Shown: positions 6,815 to 14,538 of the stretch, in pieces | Layout: every line of letters begins with the position of its first letter | Numbering within the stretch: position 1 is the first letter of the stretch | From: a virus | Virus record (IMG/VR): IMGVR_UViG_3300045257_000280 | Location: 1-64,000 of that record | DNA: 64,000 nucleotides | Reading direction: 5' to 3' (one strand) | Program-made: the position numbers and the translations under genes | Notes under the pieces: generated by a model | The model's database searches: none | The model's input: only the letters and a program-made list of their open reading frames with translations | Told to the model about the DNA's origin: nothing

Positions 6815-7475
6815 TTTGCAGCGCATACCCCGCCGCAATGGACGCCCGCGCGGCCCCGAGCGAGTGGCCGGTGAACACGACCTCGTCGGCGCCAGCGACC
6901 AGCGGCTTGATGTCGATCCACGCGTATTCCATGCCGATCAGGAAGCCGCCCCACATCGGCCCGAACGTGGCGTGGGGTACGGATGGCGCGAAGCCGACCA
7001 AATCGCGCAGCCAATCGAGCAGGCTTTTCGATCCCTGGAAAACCACATAGGCCGTATTACCGTGAACCTTGATGCCCCACTCGACACCGGCCGTGCTCTG
7101 CCGATGATCCCAATCGATAGGTGTGTCGTCGGGATAGGCATAGATGCCACGGCACAATCGCGCGCAGTCGATGTGCAGGTAATTGTCCGCCACTGCGCGA
7201 ATGCCGGCGTCGTACAAAACCATATGGTGGAAGCGAAATACTCCGAGCGGGTCATTGTCGGCGGGCTGGGCGCTGACAAATGACAATTCCGTGGGATGGA
7301 TAAAATTCAATTTCAGTGCGGGGATCGCGAACGGCAAATCCGTCACGCGGTCATGCTGCAACGGGCCGGTGCGGTTGCAGTAGCTCACGCTCTCGTCGAG
7401 CTTGGAAAGTAGCCCGGCGAACGTGGATTCGCCGGGCTTCGGTTCGCCGAATACTATGCGGCGGATGAGGGGCAT
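6795..7475 (-). CDS. class-3 lipase with circularly permuted domain order
   Basis: 226 residues from the ATG at 7475; a TTG at 7508 would add 11. Alpha/beta-hydrolase lipase elements are present but in swapped order. The part that normally follows the nucleophile comes first: RRIVFGEPKPG (about 5-15), the Asp loop HDRVTDLPF (41-49, D42) and the His segment NFIHPTEL (57-64, H60). The part that normally precedes it follows: CRGIYAYP (about 108-115), TAYVVFQGS (141-149) and finally GHSLGAARA with the Ser at 205, ending 21 residues later. All triad residues are present, so it may be active. A role in envelope lipid hydrolysis at lysis is inferred from its neighbours. Confidence 0.75.
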   Translation of the reverse strand: MPLIRRIVFGEPKPGESTFAGLLSKLDESVSYCNRTGPLQHDRVTDLPFAIPALKLNFIHPTELSFVSAQPADNDPLGVFRFHHMVLYDAGIRAVADNYLHIDCARLCRGIYAYPDDTPIDWDHRQSTAGVEWGIKVHGNTAYVVFQGSKSLLDWLRDLVGFAPSVPHATFGPMWGGFLIGMEYAWIDIKPLVAGADEVVFTGHSLGAARASIAAGYALQNLSTGT

Positions 7476-7476
7476 A

Positions 7477-7692
7477 TCACTTAAACTGAGCGCCAGCTTT
7501 GTTGGCAATATCGTGGAGCGTCATCGATATTCTGCCATCCAAAGTTTGCTCCATGCAATAGATGCAACGACCCTCTCTCCTAGTTCCGCGCCTGCCGCAG
7601 TTGCAACTGGTGGGAGCGCGGCCTTTCAGCATTTCGGGTGATCCGGTCGTCACCGGAACTCCCTTTACCGCTTTCGCGTCGTGCGGCCCCAT
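7477..7692 (-). CDS. small zinc-ribbon-like protein
   Basis: 71 residues from the ATG at 7692. CNCGRRGTRREGRCIYC in the middle is a compact Cys4-type site. The stop (7477-7479) lies one base before the ATG of the lipase gene, suggesting coupled translation. The start lies one base after the upstream stop. Function unknown. Confidence 0.6.
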   Translation of the reverse strand: MGPHDAKAVKGVPVTTGSPEMLKGRAPTSCNCGRRGTRREGRCIYCMEQTLDGRISMTLHDIANKAGAQFK

Positions 7693-7693
7693 G

Positions 7694-8500
7694 TTACAGC
7701 CCAAAATCGTAGTTCAACCCGAGCCCGTACTGCGTGCCCATGTTGGCCCCGGCATTGACCGTCAGCGGTGCGCCGTTCGTGGCGAACACGTTGCCGAACG
7801 TCATGCCCTTGACCGGGAAGGCAACCCACGCATAGGCGTCAAGCGCTCCGCCGTTGCACTTGCCCGTCGCGTCAAGCGTGCACCAGATGAAGCCCGACTT
7901 GACCATCGGGGCGAGCCCGACAGTTTGCCCGGTAGCCGCACCGAAGCGGCCATCGATGCCAAACTCGCGCAAGCCGCCGCCGACATACTGATGCGGCACG
8001 CCGACCGACACGTTGCTTGGCAGGACCGGGGTGAAGCTCGGGAACAGCGACGCGGTGCCGAGATTGGGCAGCACGGCGAAGATGCGCTGGATCAGCTCGA
8101 ACCCAACGTCGAATTCCTGCGTGGCGTGCCAGCGCTGGGCAACGAAGGCGCTGGACCCGCTGGCGCCGGGCGTGGCGGCAGCAACATTGGTGCCCTTGAT
8201 GTTCGACCAGCCGCCCTCAATCTGCACTCTCCACCATCGTTGCGGATTGGCGGACAAGTAGCCGCAGGCGCCGTCGATAGAGCCGCCAGTTGCCGTCAAA
8301 CCGCCGCTTACGAGCGACGTGGCAAACAGATTAGTGCCCGAGACATTGGACTGCGCGACATCGGCCTCAGTGCCGACGCCGCAGTACCAGGGCGAGGATG
8401 CCGGTGCGGTGAACGGTGGCGCCTTGACCGGCATATCCGCCGCCAAAGCCGGGACCGCCAGCGCAGTCAGCGCGGCGGCAAGGATGAGAGAGATTCGCAT
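7694..8500 (-). CDS. outer-membrane beta-barrel (opacity/Omp25-like) protein
   Basis: 268 residues. A clear signal peptide (MRISLILAAALTALAVPALA) is followed by ADMPVKAPP, the mature N-terminus typical of Rhizobiales opacity-type porins. The body alternates short hydrophobic strands and Gly-rich turns and ends in YGLGLNYDFGL, a beta-barrel-style terminal strand. AAAGGAGC lies before the ATG. It sits between the holin and lipase genes and probably alters the host outer membrane (superinfection exclusion, stability or receptor change). It may have been acquired from a host. Confidence 0.75.
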   Translation of the reverse strand: MRISLILAAALTALAVPALAADMPVKAPPFTAPASSPWYCGVGTEADVAQSNVSGTNLFATSLVSGGLTATGGSIDGACGYLSANPQRWWRVQIEGGWSNIKGTNVAAATPGASGSSAFVAQRWHATQEFDVGFELIQRIFAVLPNLGTASLFPSFTPVLPSNVSVGVPHQYVGGGLREFGIDGRFGAATGQTVGLAPMVKSGFIWCTLDATGKCNGGALDAYAWVAFPVKGMTFGNVFATNGAPLTVNAGANMGTQYGLGLNYDFGL

Positions 8501-8581
8501 GGTGTAGCTCCTTTTGGGTGACTTTACAGAACCACACTACACCTAACTACCAGCCTCGCCTGTTACCCAAAAACCACACCG

Positions 8582-8905
8582 TCAGGATTTCGTTGCCTGC
8601 ACGGGAGCTGGGGTCGCAAGCGCTGCCCCAACGGGAACCGCCTGAGCGACATTGACGGCCGCAACCGTCGTGCTGCGGTTCGTGACGCGCTTGAGCGCCG
8701 CCGCGACCTGCTGCTGCCCGGTCTTTTGCCACCATGACCAGCCGGCGCCGACCGCCCAAACCGCGATGCCGCTGCCGATGGTGACGAAGCTGCTCTCGTC
8801 GGCGCCGGGATGAATTGCGCCGACAGTTACGAGCGAGCCAGCGATGCCCGTCAGCACATGACGCGCGGTGAGACCGGCGACGAGTTCGAGTGTTGAATCT
8901 GCCAT
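8582..8905 (-). CDS. holin (Pam3-gp28-like family)
   Basis: 107 residues. N-terminal RHVLTGIAGSLVTVGAI, then a second hydrophobic helix ending GAGWSWWQKTG, matching the small Pam3-gp28-type putative holins. A variable Ala-rich tail follows. Two spans and a position just downstream of two endolysin genes support a role in inner-membrane permeabilisation. Confidence 0.75.
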   Translation of the reverse strand: MADSTLELVAGLTARHVLTGIAGSLVTVGAIHPGADESSFVTIGSGIAVWAVGAGWSWWQKTGQQQVAAALKRVTNRSTTVAAVNVAQAVPVGAALATPAPVQATKS

Positions 8906-8914
8906 GTTAGGCTC

Positions 8915-9400
8915 CTACGGATGAATTCTGGCTGCTTGGACGTGCATAGCATCAATCGATCCAGCCGACCAGTCGCCGCCCCAAATCCACCCCTCGTCCT
9001 TGAAGGCTTTGATGAGTGGGCTGTCGTCGGTGAACAAATGGTGCTGCGAATGCTGAGAGTTGTCGGAAGCATCCCAGTCTATTGCGGCGGCGAAGGCGTG
9101 CATCGACATGATGTGACCACCTCGGATCGGCCGGAAATTATAACTGCCGTCGTATTGATCGTACCGCAGTTGCTTGATTTTGTCCGCGTCGTGGCCAACG
9201 CCATCCCACACGACGTTGAGAACGCGGGTCAGGCTATCGGCGCATTTCTTGTTGATAAGAATGCTACCGATGTGTTCCGTTCCCATAAATAGAGGCCACG
9301 GACAAACAACCCGTGTGGTATTTGACTCCATCCATCCAGGTTGAGACGGGTCGCCATAGAATTCGACGCAGGCGTTTTGCAGCGGCCATGTGTTCATCAT
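8915..9400 (-). CDS. endolysin, M15-family peptidase
   Basis: 161 residues from the ATG at 9400, which overlaps the upstream stop (ATGA). The zinc-peptidase motif is read in SMHAFAAAIDWD (His101, Asp109), then GWIWGGDW and DAMHVQ with His153. This is the M15 (VanY / L-Ala-D-Glu peptidase) arrangement used by phage endolysins to cut the peptide part of peptidoglycan. No signal peptide, so export depends on the holin. Confidence 0.8.
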   Translation of the reverse strand: MMNTWPLQNACVEFYGDPSQPGWMESNTTRVVCPWPLFMGTEHIGSILINKKCADSLTRVLNVVWDGVGHDADKIKQLRYDQYDGSYNFRPIRGGHIMSMHAFAAAIDWDASDNSQHSQHHLFTDDSPLIKAFKDEGWIWGGDWSAGSIDAMHVQAARIHP

Positions 9401-9951
9401 TTGCTCACCATAGCGATACATTGTGCATCAACACGTTCGCGCCTGGCACTCCAACCGCGGCCGTATTTGGCCCATCCCGGCTGCGTGCGTTTTTTAGCGA
9501 TCCACTGTTCTCCGATAGCGACGATCATTTCCTTCGGATCTTTCGCTACGATAGCCGCCAGAAGCTGGTCATCAAACTTGCCGGTGTGGGGCATTCTGTC
9601 GACACATAGTTCAAGGAGGTTGACACCGCCGTTTGGGCCTAGATTAGTGAACACGTCGGCACATCGCACATCCACACCGGACGGCAGTTCGTCAAATCTC
9701 ATCTTCGGCAACACCCATTGCGAGTAAAATTCGACGGCCTGATCCTGGGTCAGATTGACGATGTCCTGCACGGTCGCAAGCGGGCGGCCTCTGGACTTGT
9801 TGAAATCCGTTAGCGCATCAACTGATACGCCAAACCGCGAAGCGCCGCCGGGCTCGCCATGGCCGGGCGGCGTGCCGGGAGGATTCTGATTTAATTCCGG
9901 CCCTTCTGATTCAAGGATGCCATTGATAGCGATGATTTCATTGGCCTGCAT
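9397..9951 (-). CDS. endolysin, GH108-type N-acetylmuramidase
   Basis: 184 residues. The N-terminal ILESEG motif (catalytic Glu about residue 16), then DPGGA-like EPGGASRFGVS, and an LTQDQAVEFYSQWVL helix, fit glycosyl hydrolase family 108. A C-terminal helical region with WIAKKRTQPG matches the peptidoglycan-binding part often fused to it. A 14-residue Pro/Gly insertion sits between the Glu and the GGA motif. Together with the M15 enzyme the phage attacks both glycan and peptide. Confidence 0.75.
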   Translation of the reverse strand: MQANEIIAINGILESEGPELNQNPPGTPPGHGEPGGASRFGVSVDALTDFNKSRGRPLATVQDIVNLTQDQAVEFYSQWVLPKMRFDELPSGVDVRCADVFTNLGPNGGVNLLELCVDRMPHTGKFDDQLLAAIVAKDPKEMIVAIGEQWIAKKRTQPGWAKYGRGWSARRERVDAQCIAMVSK

Positions 9952-10001
9952 GCGCTATCTCCATCGCTGCGCGTTCGCGGCCTTGAGTGCGGGGATGTTG
10001 G

Positions 10002-11912
10002 TCATGGCAGCACCCTTATGGTCAGCGACACGTCGGCAGTGGCCGCCGCGCCTTCGACATTTGTCACGCGGAAATAAAGCGTGTTGGGAGTAGCGAGCGA
10101 CGCCGCAACAGCCGAGATCGTGGATACGCCAGCGGTGGCCTGTGCATTATTGGCGGTCTGATCCGCGGTAGCTGAAACCGTAATCGCGGTGCCGCTCGCA
10201 AGCAACGCTTGTCCGCCACCGGCTGTCGCCGTGAACACGCCAAACTGCGCAGTTGTCAGGCTGTGGCTGGCATTTGAGATATTGGCGAAGTGCAGCAAAA
10301 TCCGCGTAAACCCGGCAGGCATCGTGAAGGCGAGCGCGGTGTCGGCGATGGCGTTGAAATTTACTGCCAGCGCCGTGGCAGTAATGTACGCCTGCTCAAG
10401 ACTCGCCTGCGCCTGTGCGACTGTTAGATCAATTGGCGCGGCTGGGCTGCCGGTGTTGTTGCCCTTGAAGGTATTGGCCGCCATATTGGCCAGCTTCGCA
10501 TTCGCGACCGAAGCGGCTTGCAGGTTATAGGCTGCGGTTTGGAGATCGCCAGCATCCGTCTGCGTTCCTTGAGTAAGAGATGACGCCACATTGCCGGGGA
10601 AGAATGTATCGACAGCAATCTGTCCGGTGTAAATATAACTGTTGAGAGCCACTACTCGTTGGCCCGTTGTTCCAGCAACACCAGCACCAGAAATTGTAGC
10701 GCTGCCAAAGTTTGCAGTGGCGTCAGTCAAGAAAAGAAATTCGCTCCCCCAAACTACCGCAGGATTGATTGTAATAGTTCCAGTCGCGACTAGATTTGCT
10801 CCACTCGTAACTGCGGCGTGAATTGCAATGTTTGAGTTGATTGTTTCGTTACCAAGATTGGTGACGGCACCCAATGTTATGCTGATGTGTCTGCCGTTCG
10901 TGCCCCACGATCCCCACACGACGTTGTTTATGTCGGCGATGGAAAATTGTGCCGCGGTAACGCCGAAGGAATTATTACCCCCGGTAAGAGTTACGCAATT
11001 AAGTGAGAGTTCCCCACCGTCTTTTACGAAAATTCCAAGATCATTTGCAGGTATGGCAAGAACAACGTTTGCAGGCGAACCACAATTGCCGGTAACTGTG
11101 GTTAGGATTGAAGAACTGCCGCCCTCATTTCCTTGTATAGAACAAAGCGCATTATGAGAATCGACACTATTATAGGTGCCATCCGCAAGAATTATATTTA
11201 GATTAGCGCGGGTAAGAAATGTCGCGATGGAATCTCTAAGACTACACGCCCCCTTCAACGTACACGGCGTTCCAGAAGCCATGCAGGTGTTGTTGGTATC
11301 GTTACCGGTCGGGCTGGCGTAGAGGTTGAGGCCGCCGGCTGGGGCGAGTGGAACGCCGCTATCTTTCAGCAAAACACCTGTCGTGCTGTCCCACAGCGGA
11401 ATGTTGCCGACAACCGACGAGTTCGGCCCGTACACGATCCCGGTCGGCGAATTGCCGCAATCCTTCAGCAGCGTGCCGGCTGTGTTATTCCAGCAAGCGA
11501 AATTACCCGAGATCGAAGAAACCGGCCCCACCACCCCCGAGGTCGAGAACGGGAATTGGTAGATCACACCGTTGAGATTCAGACTGAGCGGCAGCGCCGC
11601 GTCGGTGCCGAAATTCTGCACCGTGATGGTGGCGCCGCCCGCGTCGGTCGCGCCTAGGCAAATTTTCTGGGATCCGGCAGCCGAAGATAAGGCGCTCCAC
11701 GCGCAGATTGTTTGACCTTGGCCTACCGTGCCGATCGAGGTGAGAAATGGAATCGCAGCCGTGCCGCAATCTTGCGCGATACCGTTAGTTGTGACACACC
11801 AAGCGTGGGTTGGTGTCACGTTCCCCGATTGTTTGATGGCCGTCCCAGTCTGCGCCGAAGCTACGCAGCAGCTCGCCAATAAGGCGACGGTGACGCTAAG
11901 GCAGCGGTTCAT
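10002..11912 (-). CDS. fibre/spike-like protein with signal peptide and beta-helix region
   Basis: 636 residues. It begins with a Sec-type signal peptide ([21 protein letters not shown]). The motif [16 protein letters not shown] is shared in form with the neighbouring protein. Residues about 200-470 are strand-rich with a repetitive right-handed beta-helix character, then a helical neck. The last 115 residues are a domain shared with the next two fibre-like proteins. Likely receptor-binding or surface-polysaccharide-binding. An export signal on a virion fibre is unusual. Confidence 0.65.
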   Translation of the reverse strand: MNRCLSVTVALLASCCVASAQTGTAIKQSGNVTPTHAWCVTTNGIAQDCGTAAIPFLTSIGTVGQGQTICAWSALSSAAGSQKICLGATDAGGATITVQNFGTDAALPLSLNLNGVIYQFPFSTSGVVGPVSSISGNFACWNNTAGTLLKDCGNSPTGIVYGPNSSVVGNIPLWDSTTGVLLKDSGVPLAPAGGLNLYASPTGNDTNNTCMASGTPCTLKGACSLRDSIATFLTRANLNIILADGTYNSVDSHNALCSIQGNEGGSSSILTTVTGNCGSPANVVLAIPANDLGIFVKDGGELSLNCVTLTGGNNSFGVTAAQFSIADINNVVWGSWGTNGRHISITLGAVTNLGNETINSNIAIHAAVTSGANLVATGTITINPAVVWGSEFLFLTDATANFGSATISGAGVAGTTGQRVVALNSYIYTGQIAVDTFFPGNVASSLTQGTQTDAGDLQTAAYNLQAASVANAKLANMAANTFKGNNTGSPAAPIDLTVAQAQASLEQAYITATALAVNFNAIADTALAFTMPAGFTRILLHFANISNASHSLTTAQFGVFTATAGGGQALLASGTAITVSATADQTANNAQATAGVSTISAVAASLATPNTLYFRVTNVEGAAATADVSLTIRVLP

Positions 11913-12387
11913 AAAAACAGCTCACATTCGCCGTCGCCGCGACGCCTTGCGCCGTCTGCGTCCGAAAATAGATCGTGGTGTCGTTCAGCGCAATCGTGTT
12001 CTGATTCACGATCGTCAGCGACTGCATATTGTTGTTGGTGTCGCCCAAATTGGTGCTGATCGTACAGGCAGTCGCGCTCGCCACAATATTGACACCCGCG
12101 GCGGCGGCCTGCGTGTAGACGCTACAAGTTGCGGTGGTCAAAGTGCCTGATGCGCCCGAGATCAGGATCCGGTTGATGCGGTAGCGGGTGAACCCGGCTG
12201 GCAGATTGATGGAGATCGGGTTGTCGGTATTTGCGGCATTGAAATTAACGCCCAGAATCGTCGATTGGAGCTGCGAGTAGGTGTTGGCGAATGAAAAACC
12301 GGCGTCGCCAATTACTCCATCGGTTACAGCAGCCATCAAATGGCCGGGAGTGACGCTGCCGGATTGAAGAACCGATTGGGTGCTCAC
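11896..12387 (-). CDS. short fibre-like protein, GTG start
   Basis: 163 residues. N-terminal [17 protein letters not shown] motif, then the C-terminal domain shared with its neighbours ([19 protein letters not shown] to the end). No signal peptide. Overlaps the next gene by 17 bases. It looks like a minimal version of the fibre proteins around it. Confidence 0.65.
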   Translation of the reverse strand: MSTQSVLQSGSVTPGHLMAAVTDGVIGDAGFSFANTYSQLQSTILGVNFNAANTDNPISINLPAGFTRYRINRILISGASGTLTTATCSVYTQAAAAGVNIVASATACTISTNLGDTNNNMQSLTIVNQNTIALNDTTIYFRTQTAQGVAATANVSCFYEPLP

Positions 12388-12431
12388 GGCACCCCCGGCA
12401 TCAACTGCACCACGATGTTTTCGAGGGTCAT
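12384..12431 (-). CDS. possible 15-residue peptide
   Basis: Frame [15 protein letters not shown], whose stop overlaps the GTG of the next gene (GTGA). The composition looks like coding sequence and the overlap suggests coupling. It is too short to be sure. Confidence 0.3.
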   Translation of the reverse strand: MTLENIVVQLMPGVP

Positions 12432-12445
12432 GGTGTCGGTCGCCT

Positions 12446-13606
12446 TTAGCTGAGTGGGAGGATTTGTATAGTCACATTCGCGGTAGCCGCTGATCCTTGA
12501 GCATTTTGCACCCGAAAATAGATAGGCGACACGTTGTAAGACGTTGCCGATGCGCCAACAATTCCTGGCGCCTGCGCATTATTCGTTGTGTTTTCTGACG
12601 CGCTCGAAAGCGTAACCGCTGTTCCCGATGCTACCATCGCGGTCCCCGCCCCACCCGCAGCAGAAAAAACACCAAATGTTGCGGTTGTCAGCGAAGCGCT
12701 CGCGCCAGAGATTATGACGAGGTTTAACCGATAGCGCGTGAAACCAGTCGGCAGCGTGATCGTGATCGGATTGTCGGTATTGGCTGAATTGAAATCGACT
12801 CCTGAAATCTTAAACAACAGCGTGCTAAGCGCGAGATTCGCCTGCGCCCCCGCAGTCGTCGTCGCGCCTGTGCCGCCGTTGGCGATAGGTAACGCGACAT
12901 TCGGATTGACCGAGAATTTCGTATAAGTCAGCGGATCGGTGCCGACCGTAGCAACCGCCGAAGTCAGCAGCCATGACGTAGTGCCGTTCACCGTGCCGTT
13001 AACGACCGGAATGGCCCCGGTATTGTTGATATCGCTCGGCGCATCGTAATCGAGCGCGCGGGTCAGGATCGGCGGCAGGATGCCGGTCTGCAACTGCGTG
13101 ACGTAATAGACGCCGTTGAACGCACCGGACGGCGATTGGGTATCGTTCTTAATCAGGACGCGCTGATTGAGCGCCGTGAAAGTGAAGCCATCGACAGTAA
13201 ATGCGGTATTGACAGAGCCAGTGAAGAACGCGCCGATCCCGGCAGCGCCGTTGTTATAGGTCAGCCCGCTGGTGTCCGAGGCTTGCGTGGTCGCGGCTTG
13301 GACGGCGACGGCAGGGTTGACGCCCGCGATGGCGTTCGCGACCGCCGTGGTTGTAAATGACGTGGTCGCGATTTGAGTGGTATTGGTGCCCGCCGCAGCC
13401 GTTGCGGCGGTAGGAGCGCCAGTTAGCCCGACCGACGCTTTGATTGTCGGATTTGGAAACGTACCCGTCAAATCGCCACCGGCTGCGCCCGTAGTGCCGC
13501 CGCTAACCGCATTTGGCACGCCCATGCCAGATTGGTTAGGAACTTGCGCGTTAGCTGGCGCAAAAAATGCCGAGCCTACAAATAGAAAAAATCGCCGAGC
13601 GATCAT
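12446..13606 (-). CDS. tail-fibre-like protein with signal peptide
   Basis: 386 residues from the ATG at 13606, which overlaps the upstream stop (ATGA). MIARRFFLFVGSAFFAPANAQ looks like a signal peptide. Typical phage fibre motifs follow: GGDLTGTFPNPTI, AAGTNTTQIATTSF, and PIANGGTGATTTAGA before the C-terminal domain. The last 115 residues match those of the two following fibre proteins. Confidence 0.7.
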   Translation of the reverse strand: MIARRFFLFVGSAFFAPANAQVPNQSGMGVPNAVSGGTTGAAGGDLTGTFPNPTIKASVGLTGAPTAATAAAGTNTTQIATTSFTTTAVANAIAGVNPAVAVQAATTQASDTSGLTYNNGAAGIGAFFTGSVNTAFTVDGFTFTALNQRVLIKNDTQSPSGAFNGVYYVTQLQTGILPPILTRALDYDAPSDINNTGAIPVVNGTVNGTTSWLLTSAVATVGTDPLTYTKFSVNPNVALPIANGGTGATTTAGAQANLALSTLLFKISGVDFNSANTDNPITITLPTGFTRYRLNLVIISGASASLTTATFGVFSAAGGAGTAMVASGTAVTLSSASENTTNNAQAPGIVGASATSYNVSPIYFRVQNAQGSAATANVTIQILPLS

Positions 13607-14037
13607 TTCGCGTACTCGGCATCGATGGTGGCGGTTCCGGTCTGCTGGATGAATCTCAAATTCGCCAACGTGGTGGCACCCGAGAATGCCGCGCATTGCC
13701 CCGCCGCTATGGGCATCCCCACCGAGGAAGTTGGCGTCGTGGTGCCATCCCAGGTCCATCGCACTCCTTGGGTCTCGGCGCACACCACCGCGTAGGTGGC
13801 GCCAGCCGGGATCGTCAAAGCAGTTGAGGACACGACTCCCACGGCGTTTTGTGAGGGTGTGAGGGGTGTGTAGGCGTAAGGCGCCCCACCCGTCACGGCG
13901 AGCGGTACGCTCGTGGCACACGGTGCCCAATCGTTTGGTGCCGCCAGGCCGGTGGGGCAAAAGAGTCGAACGCTGGCCTGGGCGTGCGCAAGACTTGGAG
14001 CGAGCAACAAACAAAGAAGTGCGAGAATCCTGATCAT
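13603..14037 (-). CDS. secreted-looking beta-rich structural protein
   Basis: 144 residues with a signal peptide (MIRILALLCLLLAPSLAHAQ). The strand-rich body contains ALTIPAGATYAVVCAETQGVRWT and a turn with TTPTSSVGMPIAAGQC, a pattern I associate with small phage proteins encoded near fibres. The start overlaps the upstream stop. Probably part of the fibre cluster. Confidence 0.6.
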   Translation of the reverse strand: MIRILALLCLLLAPSLAHAQASVRLFCPTGLAAPNDWAPCATSVPLAVTGGAPYAYTPLTPSQNAVGVVSSTALTIPAGATYAVVCAETQGVRWTWDGTTTPTSSVGMPIAAGQCAAFSGATTLANLRFIQQTGTATIDAEYAK

Positions 14038-14318
14038 GCGCGCCTCACCAGATAATTCGCCGTCAGGACGAACAACGCGTAGATGGTCAGCGACACGATC
14101 TGATAGATGTCCGGCTTAGGGGTGAGATACCACAACCAGAACGCCGAGCCGACCGTGAGCAGCGGAAACACCGATGCGAACGCGATCAGCGCCCGCTGCG
14201 ACAGAGCCTTAAGACCCAGCCGCAGCATCTCGAAGCCGACCTGATCGGCGTGACCCGCCTGCCCGCCTTCGGCGGGTTCAGTTTCGGGAACGACTTCAAG
14301 CCGGAATGGTTCGGCCAT
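14034..14318 (-). CDS. two-span membrane protein
   Basis: 94 residues from an ATG preceded by AAGGAGACCCCGA. Two hydrophobic helices (about 45-65 and 71-90) follow a soluble N-terminus. Its stop overlaps the next start. Could be an envelope-associated or holin-like protein. Confidence 0.55.
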   Translation of the reverse strand: MAEPFRLEVVPETEPAEGGQAGHADQVGFEMLRLGLKALSQRALIAFASVFPLLTVGSAFWLWYLTPKPDIYQIVSLTIYALFVLTANYLVRRA

Positions 14319-14538
14319 TCGGGGTCTCCTTGTCGGCATCGGCCATTTGGGTACGCAAATCCTCGATGGTCGGCTCGTCAGAGTCGCCACCGCCTTTCGG
14401 CTCGACCTTTTTCAAGGCCGCATAATAAGGTGTCAGGGATTTTAGCGCATCTATGCGAGTTTGGATAGGGGTGTCGTCTTTGAGCGCTTCCAGAGCGGTT
14501 TTTTGTGCCAATTTCTCAATATCTTGGAGGGTGGTCAT
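14296..14538 (-). CDS. small helical structural-region protein
   Basis: 80 residues, helical first half and charged tail (KGGGDSDEPTIEDLRTQM). The start overlaps the stop of the large ejection protein, and the end overlaps the next gene by 23 bases. Possibly a minor virion or assembly protein. Confidence 0.55.
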   Translation of the reverse strand: MTTLQDIEKLAQKTALEALKDDTPIQTRIDALKSLTPYYAALKKVEPKGGGDSDEPTIEDLRTQMADADKETPNGRTIPA

